Below the pieces are notes generated by a model. That model was not told where the DNA came from. It made no database searches and saw only the letters and a list, made by a program, of their open reading frames with translations. The position numbers and the translations under genes are program-made. Below are positions 26,362 through 36,531 of a stretch of 64,000 nt of DNA, in pieces (within the stretch, counting starts at the first letter, position 1; every line of letters begins with the position of its first letter). The stretch comes from Methylobacterium longum (GTDB taxonomy: Bacteria; Pseudomonadota; Alphaproteobacteria; Rhizobiales; Beijerinckiaceae), in assembly GCF_022179385.1 (NCBI RefSeq), contig NZ_BPQS01000003.1:1-64000 (forward strand), written 5' to 3'.

Positions 26362-26754
26362 CCGCACAACGACCGATGCGTTCTTTGTGGCAGATCCTGC
26401 GGCTACGTGGGGGCTTCTCATGCAGGTCTTGCAATCCAGAGAGCTTTGCTGGAGCGGCTCATGCGGTGGCGACTTGGTTCATCTCGCTGACGCGAGGAAG
26501 CTGAGCCGTGGGAGGGCAAATCCGCCCGCGGCGCAACGACCCCTCCGGACCCCGGGCGTCACCACCAGAGCAGGCCCGATACGGCTGCGCCCAGTCGCCG
26601 CAGACTACTCGGTGCCGGATCTTTCGCAGGCTCGGGGTGTTTGCGGGGCGAAATTTGCCGAATCGTCCCGTCCAGCGGAGCGGCTGTTGAGAGGTTTGTG
26701 AGACGTACAGCCTGACGAACCCGGGCTGTCGGCAGCGCCGGTGGGAGCGCCGGA

Positions 26755-27042
26755 TCAGAGGGCCCCGATCGTCCCGATCCCTTCGAACTCGGCCGTGTCG
26801 TTGACGAGATCGGTGATCGAGATGTTCAGCCGCCGCCCATTGGCGAGGCGGAGTTGCGCGTCTGGTTCGAGCCAGATCGGCCGCAGGCTCACATGGCTGC
26901 CGTAGAGGTTGCCGTAGGCGACGACCCCGCCTTCCCGACGCTCGACGACCACGCGATAACGAACGCGCGCGGATCCACAGCCTTCCGCCGAGACCAGCCC
27001 GCGACCGGTCAGGGTCTTCAAGACTTCATTCGGCTCAAACAT
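26755..27042 (-). CDS. Small protein of unknown function
   Basis: This 95-residue open frame starts MFEPNEVLKTLTGRGLVSAEG and has a balanced, protein-like composition, with alternating hydrophobic strands (YRVVVERREGGVVAYGNLYG, LRLANGRRLNISITDLVND). No signal peptide, membrane segment or known motif is seen. It lies alone between xoxF and rnd on the minus strand. Its amino-acid composition is much less Arg/Pro-rich than shadow frames of this GC content, which supports coding. Confidence 0.55.
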   Translation of the reverse strand: MFEPNEVLKTLTGRGLVSAEGCGSARVRYRVVVERREGGVVAYGNLYGSHVSLRPIWLEPDAQLRLANGRRLNISITDLVNDTAEFEGIGTIGAL

Positions 27043-27151
27043 TCACGCGACGCACGATGGGACTTATCGGCAAGCCTATTGCCGTTTAATCCCGGTTCGC
27101 CTGTGTGTCACGCCGGCAAGGACGGTTTGCCGTCCCGCGGGTGGTGCCGGA

Positions 27152-28363
27152 TCAGCCGTTCTCGTCGCGTCCGGCACCGGGTGCTTCATCGGGTACCTCA
27201 CCGGGCGAAATGCCCTGGAGTTCCCGCACGACGATGCGACCTGCCACGACCGAGAGCGCTACACGGCCCTGCTTGAGCGCCAACGCCTTCTCGCCGAAGA
27301 GCGACCGCCGCCAGCCTTGAAGAGCCGGCACCTCGGCAGCGTCGTCGTCCGCGAGCGCCTCAAGGTCGTCCACGGTGCCGATGATCTTGGGCGCGACGCC
27401 CTCGGCCTCACAGACCGCCTTCAATAGGACTTTCAGGAGCTCGACGATCGCGCCGTTGCCGCCGCTCCGACGGATCCGCTCCGGCAGGCGGATGTCGCTC
27501 GTGTCGCGGTTCAGGCCCCGCTCCACCGCCGCCATGATGTCGGCTCCGGTCCGGGAGCGCTCGAAGCCGGCCGGGATCGTGCGCAGCCGGCCGAGGGCTT
27601 CGGCGTTGCGCGGGGCCGCGGAGGCCACGTCGATCACCGCCTCGTCCTTCAAAACACGGCCGCGGGGCACATTGCGCGCCTGGGCCTCGGCCTCGCGCCA
27701 GGCGGCGACCTCCATCAGAACGGCGATCTCGCGGGGCTTGCGCATCCGGCCGGACAGCCGCCGCCAGGCCTGCGCGGGGTCGGCACGGTAGGTTTCCGGC
27801 GAGGTCAGAACCGCCATCTCCTCGTCCAGCCAAGCGCCGCGGTCGGTGCGCAGCAGCTCGGCCACCAGGACTTCGTAGACCTTGACCAGGTGGGTCACAT
27901 CCGAAAGCGCGTAGCTGAGCTGCGCCTCGGAGAGCGGCCGCCGGGACCAGTCGGTGAACCGCGACGACTTGTCGATCTTCGCCTTGGCGACGTCGTTGAC
28001 GAGCTGCTCGTACGAGACGGAATCGCCGTAGCCGCACACCATGGCGGCGACTTGTGTGTCGAAGAACGGGTGCGGCAGGATCCCGCCCATCAGCCAGATG
28101 ATCTCGAGATCCTGGCGGGCCGAGTGGAACACCTTAACGGTCCGCTCATCCGCCATCAGATCGATAAACGGCTGGAGATCGATCCCCGGAGCCAGGGGGT
28201 CGACCAGCGCGGCGGTCCCATCCGGAGCCGCCATCTGGATCAGACAGAGCTTCGGGTAATACGTCGTCTCGCGCATGAACTCCGTGTCGACAGTCACGAA
28301 GGGCTGCTCGGCAAGGCGCACGCAGACGTCGCGCAACGCGGCGGTGGAAGTGATCAGATCCAT
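27152..28363 (-). CDS. rnd: Ribonuclease D
   Basis: RNase D is a 3'-5' exoribonuclease acting in tRNA and small RNA 3'-end trimming. The 403-residue protein shows the DEDD exonuclease motifs: [21 protein letters not shown] (Exo I), [13 protein letters not shown] (Exo II) and [11 protein letters not shown] (Exo III). An HRDC-type helical domain follows ([17 protein letters not shown]). The ATG at 28363, preceded by GGGAT, is taken over one 16 codons upstream because the MDLITST start matches the family's usual beginning. Confidence 0.94.
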   Translation of the reverse strand: MDLITSTAALRDVCVRLAEQPFVTVDTEFMRETTYYPKLCLIQMAAPDGTAALVDPLAPGIDLQPFIDLMADERTVKVFHSARQDLEIIWLMGGILPHPFFDTQVAAMVCGYGDSVSYEQLVNDVAKAKIDKSSRFTDWSRRPLSEAQLSYALSDVTHLVKVYEVLVAELLRTDRGAWLDEEMAVLTSPETYRADPAQAWRRLSGRMRKPREIAVLMEVAAWREAEAQARNVPRGRVLKDEAVIDVASAAPRNAEALGRLRTIPAGFERSRTGADIMAAVERGLNRDTSDIRLPERIRRSGGNGAIVELLKVLLKAVCEAEGVAPKIIGTVDDLEALADDDAAEVPALQGWRRSLFGEKALALKQGRVALSVVAGRIVVRELQGISPGEVPDEAPGAGRDENG

Positions 28364-28438
28364 ATCCCGGCTATACGCAACCGCCGCGAACATGGGGAGG
28401 CACCGCCGCAAAGCTCCCCATCTTTCCCACGTCCCCTG

Positions 28439-28858
28439 TCACGAAACTGCATCCGCCGACCCGGCGAGGACGGCCTTGCGGCGCGCGAGGGCCTGTCGGC
28501 GGATCCGTACAGCGTCGGCGCGACGCTGGGATTCAGCCCGCGCGAGCAGACGATCCAGGATACCGGTCTCGACACGCTCGCCGGTGGCGCCATCGACAAG
28601 TCGGCGGATCCGATCGACCCGGAAGCCTCGATAGCCGCCCCGCCGGGCGTCGATTCCGCCGAGCAGCGTCCGACCGGGGCCCAGCTTCAGTTCGCGCGCC
28701 GCCAGGGACCGGTTGCTCCAGGCGCCGGCCGCGTCCTCGTAGACGAGGTCGAAATGGCCGTCGAGGGGCAGCGTCCGCCACGCGCCGAGGTTGGTCTCCG
28801 ATGGCGGATCACGGGACACGGCTGGAGGGAAAAAAGCGTTCTGCTTCATAGACATCAT
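28439..28858 (-). CDS. Hypothetical protein with WYL-like segment
   Basis: This frame of about 139 residues contains a globular-looking middle (LDGHFDLVYEDAAGAWSNRSL, LLGGIDARRGGYRGFRVDRI). It resembles part of a WYL-type ligand-sensing domain, in which YRGFRVDRI corresponds to the family's RSFRLDRI. The C-terminus is rich in Ala and Arg. Three closely spaced ATGs (28858, 28855, 28849) are possible starts and none has a clear ribosome binding site. The gene faces aspS divergently. No function can be assigned. Confidence 0.55.
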   Translation of the reverse strand: MMSMKQNAFFPPAVSRDPPSETNLGAWRTLPLDGHFDLVYEDAAGAWSNRSLAARELKLGPGRTLLGGIDARRGGYRGFRVDRIRRLVDGATGERVETGILDRLLARAESQRRADAVRIRRQALARRKAVLAGSADAVS

Positions 28859-28993
28859 ATGGGTATCGAACGGGCCGTCCGGTAGTCCGGAACACGGGAA
28901 ACGCCCGCCTTTCGGGGCCTCGGGGCGCCGCCCGCGCTTGACTTGGGGGGCACCGCGTGAATGGTGCCGGCCTTCCGTCAGAAGAAGCCCGTC

Positions 28994-30838
28994 ATGCACC
29001 GTTACCGTTCCCACACCTGCGGGGCGCTCCGCCCGTCCGACGTCGGGCAGAGCGTCCGCCTCTCCGGCTGGTGCCATCGCATCCGCGACCATGGCGGCGT
29101 GCTCTTCATCGATCTCCGCGATCATTACGGCCTGACGCAATGCGTGGTCGATTCCGACTCACCGGCCTTCAAGGCCGCCGAGGCCGGGCGCTCGGAGTGG
29201 GTGGTGCGGATCGACGGCCGCGTCCGCACGCGGCCGGCCGGCACCGAGAATGCCGAGCTGCCGACCGGCGCAGTCGAGGTGTACATCGACGATCTGGAAG
29301 TGCTGGGCCCGGCGGGCGAGCTGCCGCTGCCGGTCTTCGGGGACCTGGAATACCCTGAGGAAACGCGCCTCCGGTACCGCTTCCTCGACCTGCGTCGGGA
29401 GAAGCTCCACGCCAATATCATGAAGCGCGGCGCGATCATCGACTCGCTGCGGCGGCGGATGCGCGAGGGCGGCTTCTTCGAGTTCCAGACCCCGATCCTG
29501 ACGGCCTCCTCGCCGGAGGGTGCGCGCGACTACCTCGTGCCGTCGCGGGTGCATCCCGGCAGATTCTACGCCCTCCCGCAGGCGCCGCAGCAGTTCAAGC
29601 AGCTGACGATGATCGCGGGCTTCGACCGCTACTTCCAGATCGCGCCCTGCTTCCGCGACGAGGACGCCCGGGCGGACCGGAGCCCCGGCGAGTTCTACCA
29701 GCTCGACATCGAGATGAGCTTCGTCACCCAGGAGGACGTGTTCCAGGCGGTGGAGCCGGTCCTGCGCGGGGTGTTCGACGAGTTCGCCAATGGCAGGCGC
29801 GTCACCCGGGAGTTCCCGCGGATCACCTTCGCGGAGTCGATGTTGAAATACGGTGTCGACAAGCCGGACCTGCGCAACCCCCTGATCATCGCCGACGTCA
29901 CCGACCTGTTCGGCCGCGAGGACGTGGCCTTCAAGGCGTTCAAGGGGGTCATCGCCTCGGGCGGCGTGGTCCGGGCGATCCCGGCGACCGGGGCTGCGGC
30001 ACAGTCGCGCTCGTTCTTCGACCGGCTGAACGACTGGGCCCGCTCAGAGGGGGCGCCGGGCCTCGGTTACATCGTGTTCGAGGCGGAGAACGGCGGTCTC
30101 GCCGGCAAGGGGCCGATCGCCAAGTTCATCCCGGCCGAGGTTCAGGCGCTCATCGCGGAGCGCGTGGGCGCGAAGGCCGGCGACGCGGTGTTCTTCTCTG
30201 CCGGCGCCGAGGTTAAGGCGGCCGGACTGGCCGGCAAGGCCCGCATCCGCATCGGCGACGAGCTGGGCCTGTGCGACAAGGACCAGTACGCGTTCTGCTG
30301 GATCACCGACTTCCCGATGTACGAGTGGAGCGATGAGGAGAAGCGGATCGACTTCTCCCACAACCCGTTCTCGATGCCGAACATCGACCGTGAGGAGTTC
30401 CTCAATCTCGATCTCGATGCGCTGGCCGCCGAGGACGAGAGCGGTGCCAACACCCGGAAGATCCTCGGCATCAAGGCGTTCCAGTACGACATCGTCTGCA
30501 ACGGCATCGAGCTGTCCTCCGGCGCAATCCGGAACCATCGACCCGATGTGATGGAGAAGGCCTTCGCCATCGCGGGCTACGGCAGCGAGGTGCTCGAACA
30601 GAAGTTCGGCGGCATGCTGAACGCCCTGCGCATGGGCGCCCCGCCGCACGGCGGCATCGCGCCGGGTGTCGACCGGATCGTCATGCTCCTGTGCGACGAG
30701 CCGAACATTCGCGAGGTGGTGCTGTTCCCGATGAACCAGCGCGCCGAAGACCTGATGATGGGCGCACCCGCCGAGGCAACCCCGAAGCAGCTGCGCGAGC
30801 TGCATATCCGGCTCAACCTGCCCGAGAAGAAGGCCTGA
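28994..30838 (+). CDS. aspS: Aspartyl-tRNA synthetase (probably non-discriminating)
   Basis: This class II synthetase charges tRNA-Asp. Bacteria that also carry gatCAB, as here, often use it to charge tRNA-Asn with Asp for later amidation. The 614-residue protein has an N-terminal OB anticodon-binding domain ([19 protein letters not shown]). The class II motifs follow ([50 protein letters not shown]), with a bacterial GAD insertion between them. The ATG at 28994, starting [10 protein letters not shown], matches the family. An upstream in-frame start was rejected. Confidence 0.97.
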   Translation: MHRYRSHTCGALRPSDVGQSVRLSGWCHRIRDHGGVLFIDLRDHYGLTQCVVDSDSPAFKAAEAGRSEWVVRIDGRVRTRPAGTENAELPTGAVEVYIDDLEVLGPAGELPLPVFGDLEYPEETRLRYRFLDLRREKLHANIMKRGAIIDSLRRRMREGGFFEFQTPILTASSPEGARDYLVPSRVHPGRFYALPQAPQQFKQLTMIAGFDRYFQIAPCFRDEDARADRSPGEFYQLDIEMSFVTQEDVFQAVEPVLRGVFDEFANGRRVTREFPRITFAESMLKYGVDKPDLRNPLIIADVTDLFGREDVAFKAFKGVIASGGVVRAIPATGAAAQSRSFFDRLNDWARSEGAPGLGYIVFEAENGGLAGKGPIAKFIPAEVQALIAERVGAKAGDAVFFSAGAEVKAAGLAGKARIRIGDELGLCDKDQYAFCWITDFPMYEWSDEEKRIDFSHNPFSMPNIDREEFLNLDLDALAAEDESGANTRKILGIKAFQYDIVCNGIELSSGAIRNHRPDVMEKAFAIAGYGSEVLEQKFGGMLNALRMGAPPHGGIAPGVDRIVMLLCDEPNIREVVLFPMNQRAEDLMMGAPAEATPKQLRELHIRLNLPEKKA

Positions 30839-30861
30839 GGCCCGGTTAGATCCGCCGCGCG

Positions 30862-31746
30862 GTGGCGGGCTCCGTCGCGATGGTCGTCGCCGTCGTGGTC
30901 GCCCATGACAGCGCCGACGTGCTCGCCGCCTGTATCGGGGCGCTCGCCGGCCAGGGCGTGCCGGTGATCGTCGTGGACAATGCCAGCCGGGACGCCTCCG
31001 CGGCGGTCGCGGAGGCCGCCGGCGCGCAGGTCATTCGCAACGTCCGCAACGAGGGCTACGGCCGCGCCAACAACCAGGGCATCCGCGCCGCGGAGACGGC
31101 GGAGCACGTGCTCATCGTCAACCCGGACGTTGTCCTGCGCGCCGGCGCCGTGGATGCCCTGCGCGACGCGGCCCGCTCCTGGCCGGAGGCCGGACTGTTC
31201 GCGCCCCGCCTCGTCGAGCCGGACGGCCGCTTCTTCTTCCAGGCGCGGTCGCTGCTGGCGCCCTATCTGACCAATCCCGGTGGCCGCCGCGCGCTGCCTG
31301 AGGGCGATGCCTGCGCACCGTTCCTCTCCGGGGCCTGCCTGATGATGCCCCGCGCCCTGTTCATCGAACTCGGCGGCTTCGACGAGAACATCTTCCTGTT
31401 CTACGAGGATGACGACCTCTGCCGGCGCGTGGCGGATTCCGGCCGCGCCCTGATCCACGTCCACGGCGCCGAGGCACTGCACGGCCGCGGCCGTTCGTCG
31501 GCGCCGGAGCCCGGGCGGGTCTTCCGCTCACGCTGGCACCAGGCGTGGTCACGAGCCTATGTCAGCCGCAAATACGGCTTGCGCGCTCCGAGCTTCGCCG
31601 ACCTGATGACCAACCTGCCCAAAGCGCTCCTGTCCGCCGTCGTCCTGCGCCGGGCCGGGCTGGAGCGCTACGGCGGCTCCGCCACCGGGGCTCTCGCGTT
31701 CCTGTTGGGGCGCACGGCTCTGGCCCGCGAGGGTCTGAGCCGATGA
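30862..31746 (+). CDS. Family 2 glycosyltransferase
   Basis: This 294-residue protein has a GT-A fold of the WbbL/rhamnosyltransferase type. It shows a VVDNASRD nucleotide-sugar loop, LIVNPDVVLR with the metal-binding Asp, and a GACLMMPRALFIELGGFDENIFLFYEDDDLCRRV acceptor/catalytic region seen here in part as GGFDENIFLFYEDDDL. The substrate is unknown; a cell-surface polysaccharide is likely. The GTG at 30862 is the longest start, and an ATG at 30880 (MVVAVVVAHD) is equally plausible. It overlaps the acyltransferase gene downstream by four bases. Confidence 0.88.
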   Translation: MAGSVAMVVAVVVAHDSADVLAACIGALAGQGVPVIVVDNASRDASAAVAEAAGAQVIRNVRNEGYGRANNQGIRAAETAEHVLIVNPDVVLRAGAVDALRDAARSWPEAGLFAPRLVEPDGRFFFQARSLLAPYLTNPGGRRALPEGDACAPFLSGACLMMPRALFIELGGFDENIFLFYEDDDLCRRVADSGRALIHVHGAEALHGRGRSSAPEPGRVFRSRWHQAWSRAYVSRKYGLRAPSFADLMTNLPKALLSAVVLRRAGLERYGGSATGALAFLLGRTALAREGLSR

Positions 31747-32819
31747 GTGCGCCGACAATTGCGACCGCGCTCGACGCGCGGCGCAACGGCTTCACCGGCC
31801 TGCGGCTCGCCCTGGCGCTCGCGGTGGTCGTGTCCCACGCCTTCAGCGTCGCCACCGGCGCTGCCGGGGATGAGCCCCTGGCCCGGCTCACCGGCTACAC
31901 CCTCGGTGAGCACGCGGTGAACGGCTTCTTCGCCGTGTCGGGCTTCCTGGTCACCATGAGTTGCGACCGCCGCGGGCTGCGCGACTACGTCCTCGCCCGG
32001 ACCCTGCGGATCCTGCCCGGCTTGCTCGCCGCGACGACCGTGGTTTCGCTGGGGCTGGGCGCCGCGCTGACCCGCCTGCCCGTGTCCGAGTATCTGCGTG
32101 AGCCGGCCGTGTGGTCGTTCATCCGCGGGACGCTGACGACCTTCAAGAGCAACGCCGCCCTCCCCGGGCTCTTCGAAGCCAACCCGTACCGGGCGCCCCT
32201 CGGCACGGTCTGGACCCTCAAATACGAGGTGCTGTGCTACCTGGGGGTTGTGGTCGCCGCCCTGTGCGGACTGCTCCGGCGGCGCTGGCCGGCGCTCCTG
32301 ATCGTGGCGGGACTGGCGCTGGCCCTCTCGGTGGCCAGCGGCCTGCGCGGTTCGGATCTGCCGAAGGGCGTGGAGACCGCCCTGCGCCTGCCGATGATCT
32401 TCGCCGCCGGCGCGTGCCTGTATCTCTGGCGCGCGCAGCTACGCGTCTCGGCCGCCGCCCTCGCCTGCCTGACCTTCGGCGCCGTCGTCCTCGCGCGGAC
32501 GCCGGCCTACCCGGCTCTCCTGTTCCTCGCGGAGGCTTACGGCGCGGTCTGGCTCGCCCTCGGCCCGCTGGCGCACAGAGTGTTCGATCCGCCCGCCGAC
32601 CTCTCCTACGGGATCTATCTCTACGGCTGGCCCGTCCAGCAGAGCCTGCACGCGCTCTGGCCGGACGTTTCCGGCCCGGCCCTCCTGATCCCGGCCCTCG
32701 GCCTGACGCTGCCGGTGGCGGCCCTGTCGTGGTACGGGATCGAGCGACCGGCCCTGTTGCTGAAGGCCCGCGCGCTCGGGCGGAAGCGTTTGGGCACGAT
32801 CGAGCCCGCCGGGCCGTGA
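31743..32819 (+). CDS. Membrane acyltransferase, OafA/family 3
   Basis: This 358-residue integral membrane protein has about ten hydrophobic helices and belongs to the acyltransferase-3 family, which O-acetylates surface sugars. The FTGLRLALALAVVVSHAFSV helix carries the catalytic-type His, followed by AVNGFFAVSGFLVT and the late SYGIYLYGWPVQQ segment. The ATG lies in an ATGA overlap with the glycosyltransferase and the stop overlaps the next small gene's GTG. The two enzymes therefore probably modify the same glycan. Confidence 0.88.
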   Translation: MSAPTIATALDARRNGFTGLRLALALAVVVSHAFSVATGAAGDEPLARLTGYTLGEHAVNGFFAVSGFLVTMSCDRRGLRDYVLARTLRILPGLLAATTVVSLGLGAALTRLPVSEYLREPAVWSFIRGTLTTFKSNAALPGLFEANPYRAPLGTVWTLKYEVLCYLGVVVAALCGLLRRRWPALLIVAGLALALSVASGLRGSDLPKGVETALRLPMIFAAGACLYLWRAQLRVSAAALACLTFGAVVLARTPAYPALLFLAEAYGAVWLALGPLAHRVFDPPADLSYGIYLYGWPVQQSLHALWPDVSGPALLIPALGLTLPVAALSWYGIERPALLLKARALGRKRLGTIEPAGP

Positions 32820-33145
32820 GCGCCGACAGGGCGCTTCCGCCGCTGGCGTCCCTCGCCCAGGCAGCGCGGCTGCTGGAGGAGCACGGCTTCTCCATCGTGG
32901 CCCGGAACGAGCGCGGCGACAGCCTGTACCTCCGCCGCGCCGAATGCGCCTGGCACCTGCGGCTGTCGAACCACGCACGCACCGCGAAGCAACGTGCCCG
33001 CCGCGCCGACATCCTCACAAGCCTCGTCATCGACGGGCCGCGCGCTCCCGAACAGATCGGAAGGCTCGTCCGGGATGCCGTTCGGAACTTCGAGGCGGCC
33101 CTCGCGAGGGCCGATCAGACGTCCGCCGCGGGCTCGCGGAAATAG
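32816..33145 (+). CDS. Small hypothetical protein coupled to the acyltransferase
   Basis: This 109-residue soluble protein starts at a GTG in a GTGA overlap with the acyltransferase stop. It has a helix-rich N-terminus (SLAQAARLLEEHGFSIVARN) and a strand pair (GDSLYLRRAECAWHLRLSNH), with a basic segment after it. Its 3' end overlaps the convergent DUF3297 gene by 31 bases. No motif was recognised. Coupling suggests co-expression with the glycan-modifying pair, but the sequence does not point to a related role. Confidence 0.7.
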   Translation: MSADRALPPLASLAQAARLLEEHGFSIVARNERGDSLYLRRAECAWHLRLSNHARTAKQRARRADILTSLVIDGPRAPEQIGRLVRDAVRNFEAALARADQTSAAGSRK

Positions 33146-33366
33146 GGCTCCACGGCGCCCTTCAGCTTGACGGTCATCGGGTTTCCGGCGCGGTCGAGAG
33201 TCTTCCCGGCCGAGAGACGCACCCAGCCCTCGCTGACGCAGTACTCCTCGACGTTGGTCTTCTCGACGCCCTTGAACCGCACGCCGACGCCGCGCTCCAG
33301 CAGTTTCTCGTCGTAGAACGGGCTGTTCGGGTTGGAGGCGAGGCGGTCGGGAGGCGTGTCGGTCAT
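33115..33366 (-). CDS. DUF3297 family protein
   Basis: This 83-residue protein matches the small DUF3297 family by its characteristic [16 protein letters not shown] start, [20 protein letters not shown] core and LKGAVEPYF end. The function of the family is unknown. Its start codon overlaps the stop of the hexapeptide acyltransferase gene upstream by four bases (33363-33366). Confidence 0.85.
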   Translation of the reverse strand: MTDTPPDRLASNPNSPFYDEKLLERGVGVRFKGVEKTNVEEYCVSEGWVRLSAGKTLDRAGNPMTVKLKGAVEPYFREPAADV

Positions 33367-34052
33367 CGTCCGGTTCTCGGGTCGGGTTCGTGGTGTGCCC
33401 TGTGGGCATCATGCGGAGACTCGGCCCCGCCGGTACGGGAATCCGCGCCCGTGCGCAACGCCGCGAGCAGGTCCGCGACCCGGCCGCTCTGCAGGAGCGG
33501 CACGAGGCGCGTCACGACCTCGTGGGGCCGGTCCCACCAGGCGGCGGCTTCCAGCGCCTTCGCGGTGGCCTCGTCGAAGCGGTGCCGCACCACCCGGGCC
33601 GGGTTGCCCGCCACCACCGCGTAGGCCGGCACGTCGCGGGTCACCACCGCCCGGGCGGCGACGACCGCACCCGGCCCGATCGTGACCCCGGAGAGGATCA
33701 TGCAGCCGGATCCCAGCCAGACATCGTGCCCGATGACCACGTCGCCCCGGGAGGCGTGATAATCCTCCGGTGCCCGCGCGTCCGGGAACAGGCCGCGCAT
33801 CGCCGCGAAGGGATAGGTAGACGCCCAGTCGAGGCGATGGTCGCCACCGAGCAGGATCTCGACTTTGTCTGCGATGGAACAATAGCGGCCGATCGTCAGC
33901 CGCCGCCCGCTCTCGGCAAAGCGCACCTTGGGACGCCCGTACGAGTAAGCGCCTATGGAAAACCCGTACCGCTTCGCCAGCTTGGCGAGGTGGACGCGGG
34001 TCTCGTTATGCGGGTTGCGCCCCCTGCGCAGCCGGTGCAACAGACCGATCAA
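33363..34052 (-). CDS. Hexapeptide-repeat O-acyltransferase (CatB/xenobiotic acyltransferase type)
   Basis: This protein of about 229 residues has a left-handed beta-helix. The hexapeptide pattern runs through [40 protein letters not shown] and [20 protein letters not shown], ending in [16 protein letters not shown]. The conserved GGDHR..W...YPF segment contains the catalytic His of acetyltransferases of this group. The start is uncertain: no ATG is available and the TTG at 34052 is a guess, with TTG 34040 as an alternative. The same frame stays open for 1119 codons upstream across maeB, but that part is a shadow. Confidence 0.8.
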   Translation of the reverse strand: MIGLLHRLRRGRNPHNETRVHLAKLAKRYGFSIGAYSYGRPKVRFAESGRRLTIGRYCSIADKVEILLGGDHRLDWASTYPFAAMRGLFPDARAPEDYHASRGDVVIGHDVWLGSGCMILSGVTIGPGAVVAARAVVTRDVPAYAVVAGNPARVVRHRFDEATAKALEAAAWWDRPHEVVTRLVPLLQSGRVADLLAALRTGADSRTGGAESPHDAHRAHHEPDPRTGR

Positions 34053-34118
34053 GACGCAAACCGGTGCGATGCGCGATCGCGTCGTCCTCGGGAAAGCAGG
34101 TGAGCGGGAGCGTGGGCG

Positions 34119-36449
34119 ATGGCCGATAACATGTCCGAGGACCTCAAGGCCGGGGCGCTCGTCTACCACCGCCTGCCCAAGCCGGGAAAGCTGGAGATCC
34201 AGGCCACCAAGCCGCTGGGCAACCAGCGCGACCTCGCGCTGGCCTACTCGCCCGGCGTCGCCGCCGCCTGCATGGCGATCCACGACGATCCCCAGGAGGC
34301 CGCGACCCTCACCATCCGCCAGAACCTCGTGGCGGTGCTCTCCAACGGCACGGCCGTGCTGGGCCTGGGCGATATCGGCCCGCTGGCCTCGAAGCCCGTG
34401 ATGGAGGGCAAGGCCGTCCTGTTCAAGAAATTCGCCGGCATCGACGTGTTCGACATCGAGGTCGACCAGAAGGACGTGTCCAAGCTCGTGGACGTGGTCT
34501 GCGCCCTGGAGCCGACGTTCGGCGGCATCAACCTCGAGGACATCAAGGCCCCCGAGTGCTTCGAGGTCGAGGAGCAGTGCCGGGCCCGGATGAACATCCC
34601 GGTCTTCCACGACGACCAGCACGGCACCGCGATCATCGTGGCGGCCGCCGTCCTCAACGGCCTGGAGCTCGCCGGCAAGAACCTGTCCGACGTCCGGATC
34701 GTGACGTCCGGTGCCGGCGCGGCGGCCCTGGCGTGCCTCAACCTGCTCGTATCCCTCGGCGCCACCCGCGAGAACATCACGGTTACCGACATTAAGGGCG
34801 TCGTCTACAAGGGCCGCGCCGAGCTGATGGATCGGTGGAAGGACGTCTACGCCCAGGACACCGACAAGCGGACGCTGGCCGAGGTCATTCCGGGCGCCGA
34901 CGTGTTCATCGGCCTCTCGGCCGGCGGCGTGCTGAAGCCTGAATACCTGAAGGAGATGGCCGAGAAGCCGCTGATCATGGCGCTCGCCAACCCCTATCCG
35001 GAGATCATGCCGGATCTGGCCGAGAAGGAGCGGCCGGACGCGATGATCTGCACCGGCCGGTCGGACTTCCCGAACCAGGTCAATAACGTCCTGTGCTTCC
35101 CCTACATCTTCCGCGGCGCGCTCGATGTCGGCGCCCACAAGATCAACGAGGAGATGAAGAAGGCTGCCGTCAAGGCGATCGCGGGCCTGGCGCACGAGAC
35201 CACCTCGGACGTGGTCGCCCGCGCCTATGGCGGCGAGGCCCGCCCGTTCGGTCCGAAATCGCTGATCCCGAGCCCCTTCGACCCGCGCCTGATCCTGCGC
35301 ATCGCCCCCGCGGTGGCCAAGGCCGCGATGGATTCGGGCGTCGCCGGCCGGCCGCTCGCGGATTTCGAGGCCTACGCCGACAGCCTCGACCGGTTCGTGC
35401 ATCGATCCGGCCTCATCATGAAGCCGCTGTTCTCGAAGGCGAAGGCCGAGCCCAAGCGGGTGATCTACGCCGAGGGCGAGGACGAGCGCGTGCTGCGCGC
35501 GGTCCAGGCGATCGTCGAGGACAAGGTCGCCTTCCCGATCCTGGTCGGCCGGCCGCGGGTCGTCGAGACCCGGCTCAAGCGCTTCGGCCTGTCGATCGAG
35601 CACGGCCGCGACTTCGAGCTGATCGATCCCGAGGACGATCCCCGCTACCGCGCCTACGTTCAGACCTATCTGGAGGTGGCGGGCCGCCGGGGCATCACGC
35701 CCGACGCGGCGCGCACGCTGGTGCGCACCAACAGCACCGTCATCGGCGCCATCGCGGTCCGCCGCGGTGAGGCCGACGCGCTCATCTGCGGCCTCGAGGG
35801 CCGGTTCGAGACGCGCCTGCGCATCATCCGTGACGTGATCGGGCTCGCGCCCGGTGTGGAACAATGCGCCGCGATGAGCCTCGTGGTGACTCACAACGGC
35901 GCCTACTTCCTGGCCGATACCCATGTCCGCCAGAATCCGACCGCCGAGGAGATCGCTGACGTGGCGCAGGCCTGCGCAAGCCACGTCAGCCGCTTCGGGA
36001 TGACGCCCAAGATCGCGCTCCTGAGCCACTCGGATTTCGGACAGTCGGATTCGCCGTCCGCCATGAAGATGCGCGAGGCCCTCGCGCTCCTGCAGCGGCG
36101 CGATCCGGAGCTTCAGGTCGACGGCGAGATGCAGGCGGATTCGGCCCTCAACGAGATGGTCCGGGAGCGGGTGCTGCCCGGGTCGCGGCTGAAGGGGGCG
36201 GCCAACGTCCTGATCTTCCCGAATCTCGACGCGGCCAACATCGCCTTCCAGTTCGCCAAGGTGCTGGCGGATGCCCTGCCGGTCGGCCCCCTGCTGATCG
36301 GCCCGGCCAAGCCCGCCCACATCCTGACGCCCTCGGTGACCGCGCGCGGCATCGTCAACGTCACGGCCGCCGCCGTCGTCGAGGCGCAGGCGGACGAGGC
36401 GCCCGCGCCGAAGCCCGAGGAGGCCGGGCTCGGGATGATCTCCGAGTGA
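34119..36449 (+). CDS. maeB: NADP-dependent malic enzyme with phosphotransacetylase-like domain
   Basis: This 776-residue two-domain protein decarboxylates malate to pyruvate. Residues 1 to about 430 form the malic enzyme domain ([35 protein letters not shown], nucleotide loop [16 protein letters not shown] near residue 198). Residues about 440-776 form the C-terminal phosphotransacetylase-like domain ([34 protein letters not shown]), which is thought to sense acetyl-CoA rather than catalyse. It contributes to carbon balancing around the serine and ethylmalonyl-CoA cycles of methylotrophs. It is divergent from the hexapeptide acyltransferase gene. Confidence 0.96.
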   Translation: MADNMSEDLKAGALVYHRLPKPGKLEIQATKPLGNQRDLALAYSPGVAAACMAIHDDPQEAATLTIRQNLVAVLSNGTAVLGLGDIGPLASKPVMEGKAVLFKKFAGIDVFDIEVDQKDVSKLVDVVCALEPTFGGINLEDIKAPECFEVEEQCRARMNIPVFHDDQHGTAIIVAAAVLNGLELAGKNLSDVRIVTSGAGAAALACLNLLVSLGATRENITVTDIKGVVYKGRAELMDRWKDVYAQDTDKRTLAEVIPGADVFIGLSAGGVLKPEYLKEMAEKPLIMALANPYPEIMPDLAEKERPDAMICTGRSDFPNQVNNVLCFPYIFRGALDVGAHKINEEMKKAAVKAIAGLAHETTSDVVARAYGGEARPFGPKSLIPSPFDPRLILRIAPAVAKAAMDSGVAGRPLADFEAYADSLDRFVHRSGLIMKPLFSKAKAEPKRVIYAEGEDERVLRAVQAIVEDKVAFPILVGRPRVVETRLKRFGLSIEHGRDFELIDPEDDPRYRAYVQTYLEVAGRRGITPDAARTLVRTNSTVIGAIAVRRGEADALICGLEGRFETRLRIIRDVIGLAPGVEQCAAMSLVVTHNGAYFLADTHVRQNPTAEEIADVAQACASHVSRFGMTPKIALLSHSDFGQSDSPSAMKMREALALLQRRDPELQVDGEMQADSALNEMVRERVLPGSRLKGAANVLIFPNLDAANIAFQFAKVLADALPVGPLLIGPAKPAHILTPSVTARGIVNVTAAAVVEAQADEAPAPKPEEAGLGMISE

Positions 36450-36531
36450 GGCCGCCCCGCGACGGCCGCGAGAGTGGCCGTCGATTTGCTTGGCCGTTTT
36501 CGGGGGAAGGCGAGCCACGGAAGTCGACACC

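Larger units (their letters stand above)
26046..26754 (-). promoter_or_regulatory. xoxF upstream region
   Basis: This 709-base stretch contains the xoxF promoter and leader. Open frames on either strand here lack plausible starts. On the minus strand it holds a hairpin at 26167-26184, a short CCTCG/CGAGG hairpin at 26216-26229, a TCTTAAGG sequence near 26236 and an AT-rich inverted repeat at 26343-26361. The local composition is clearly more AT-rich than the flanking genes around 26230-26400. Confidence 0.55.
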
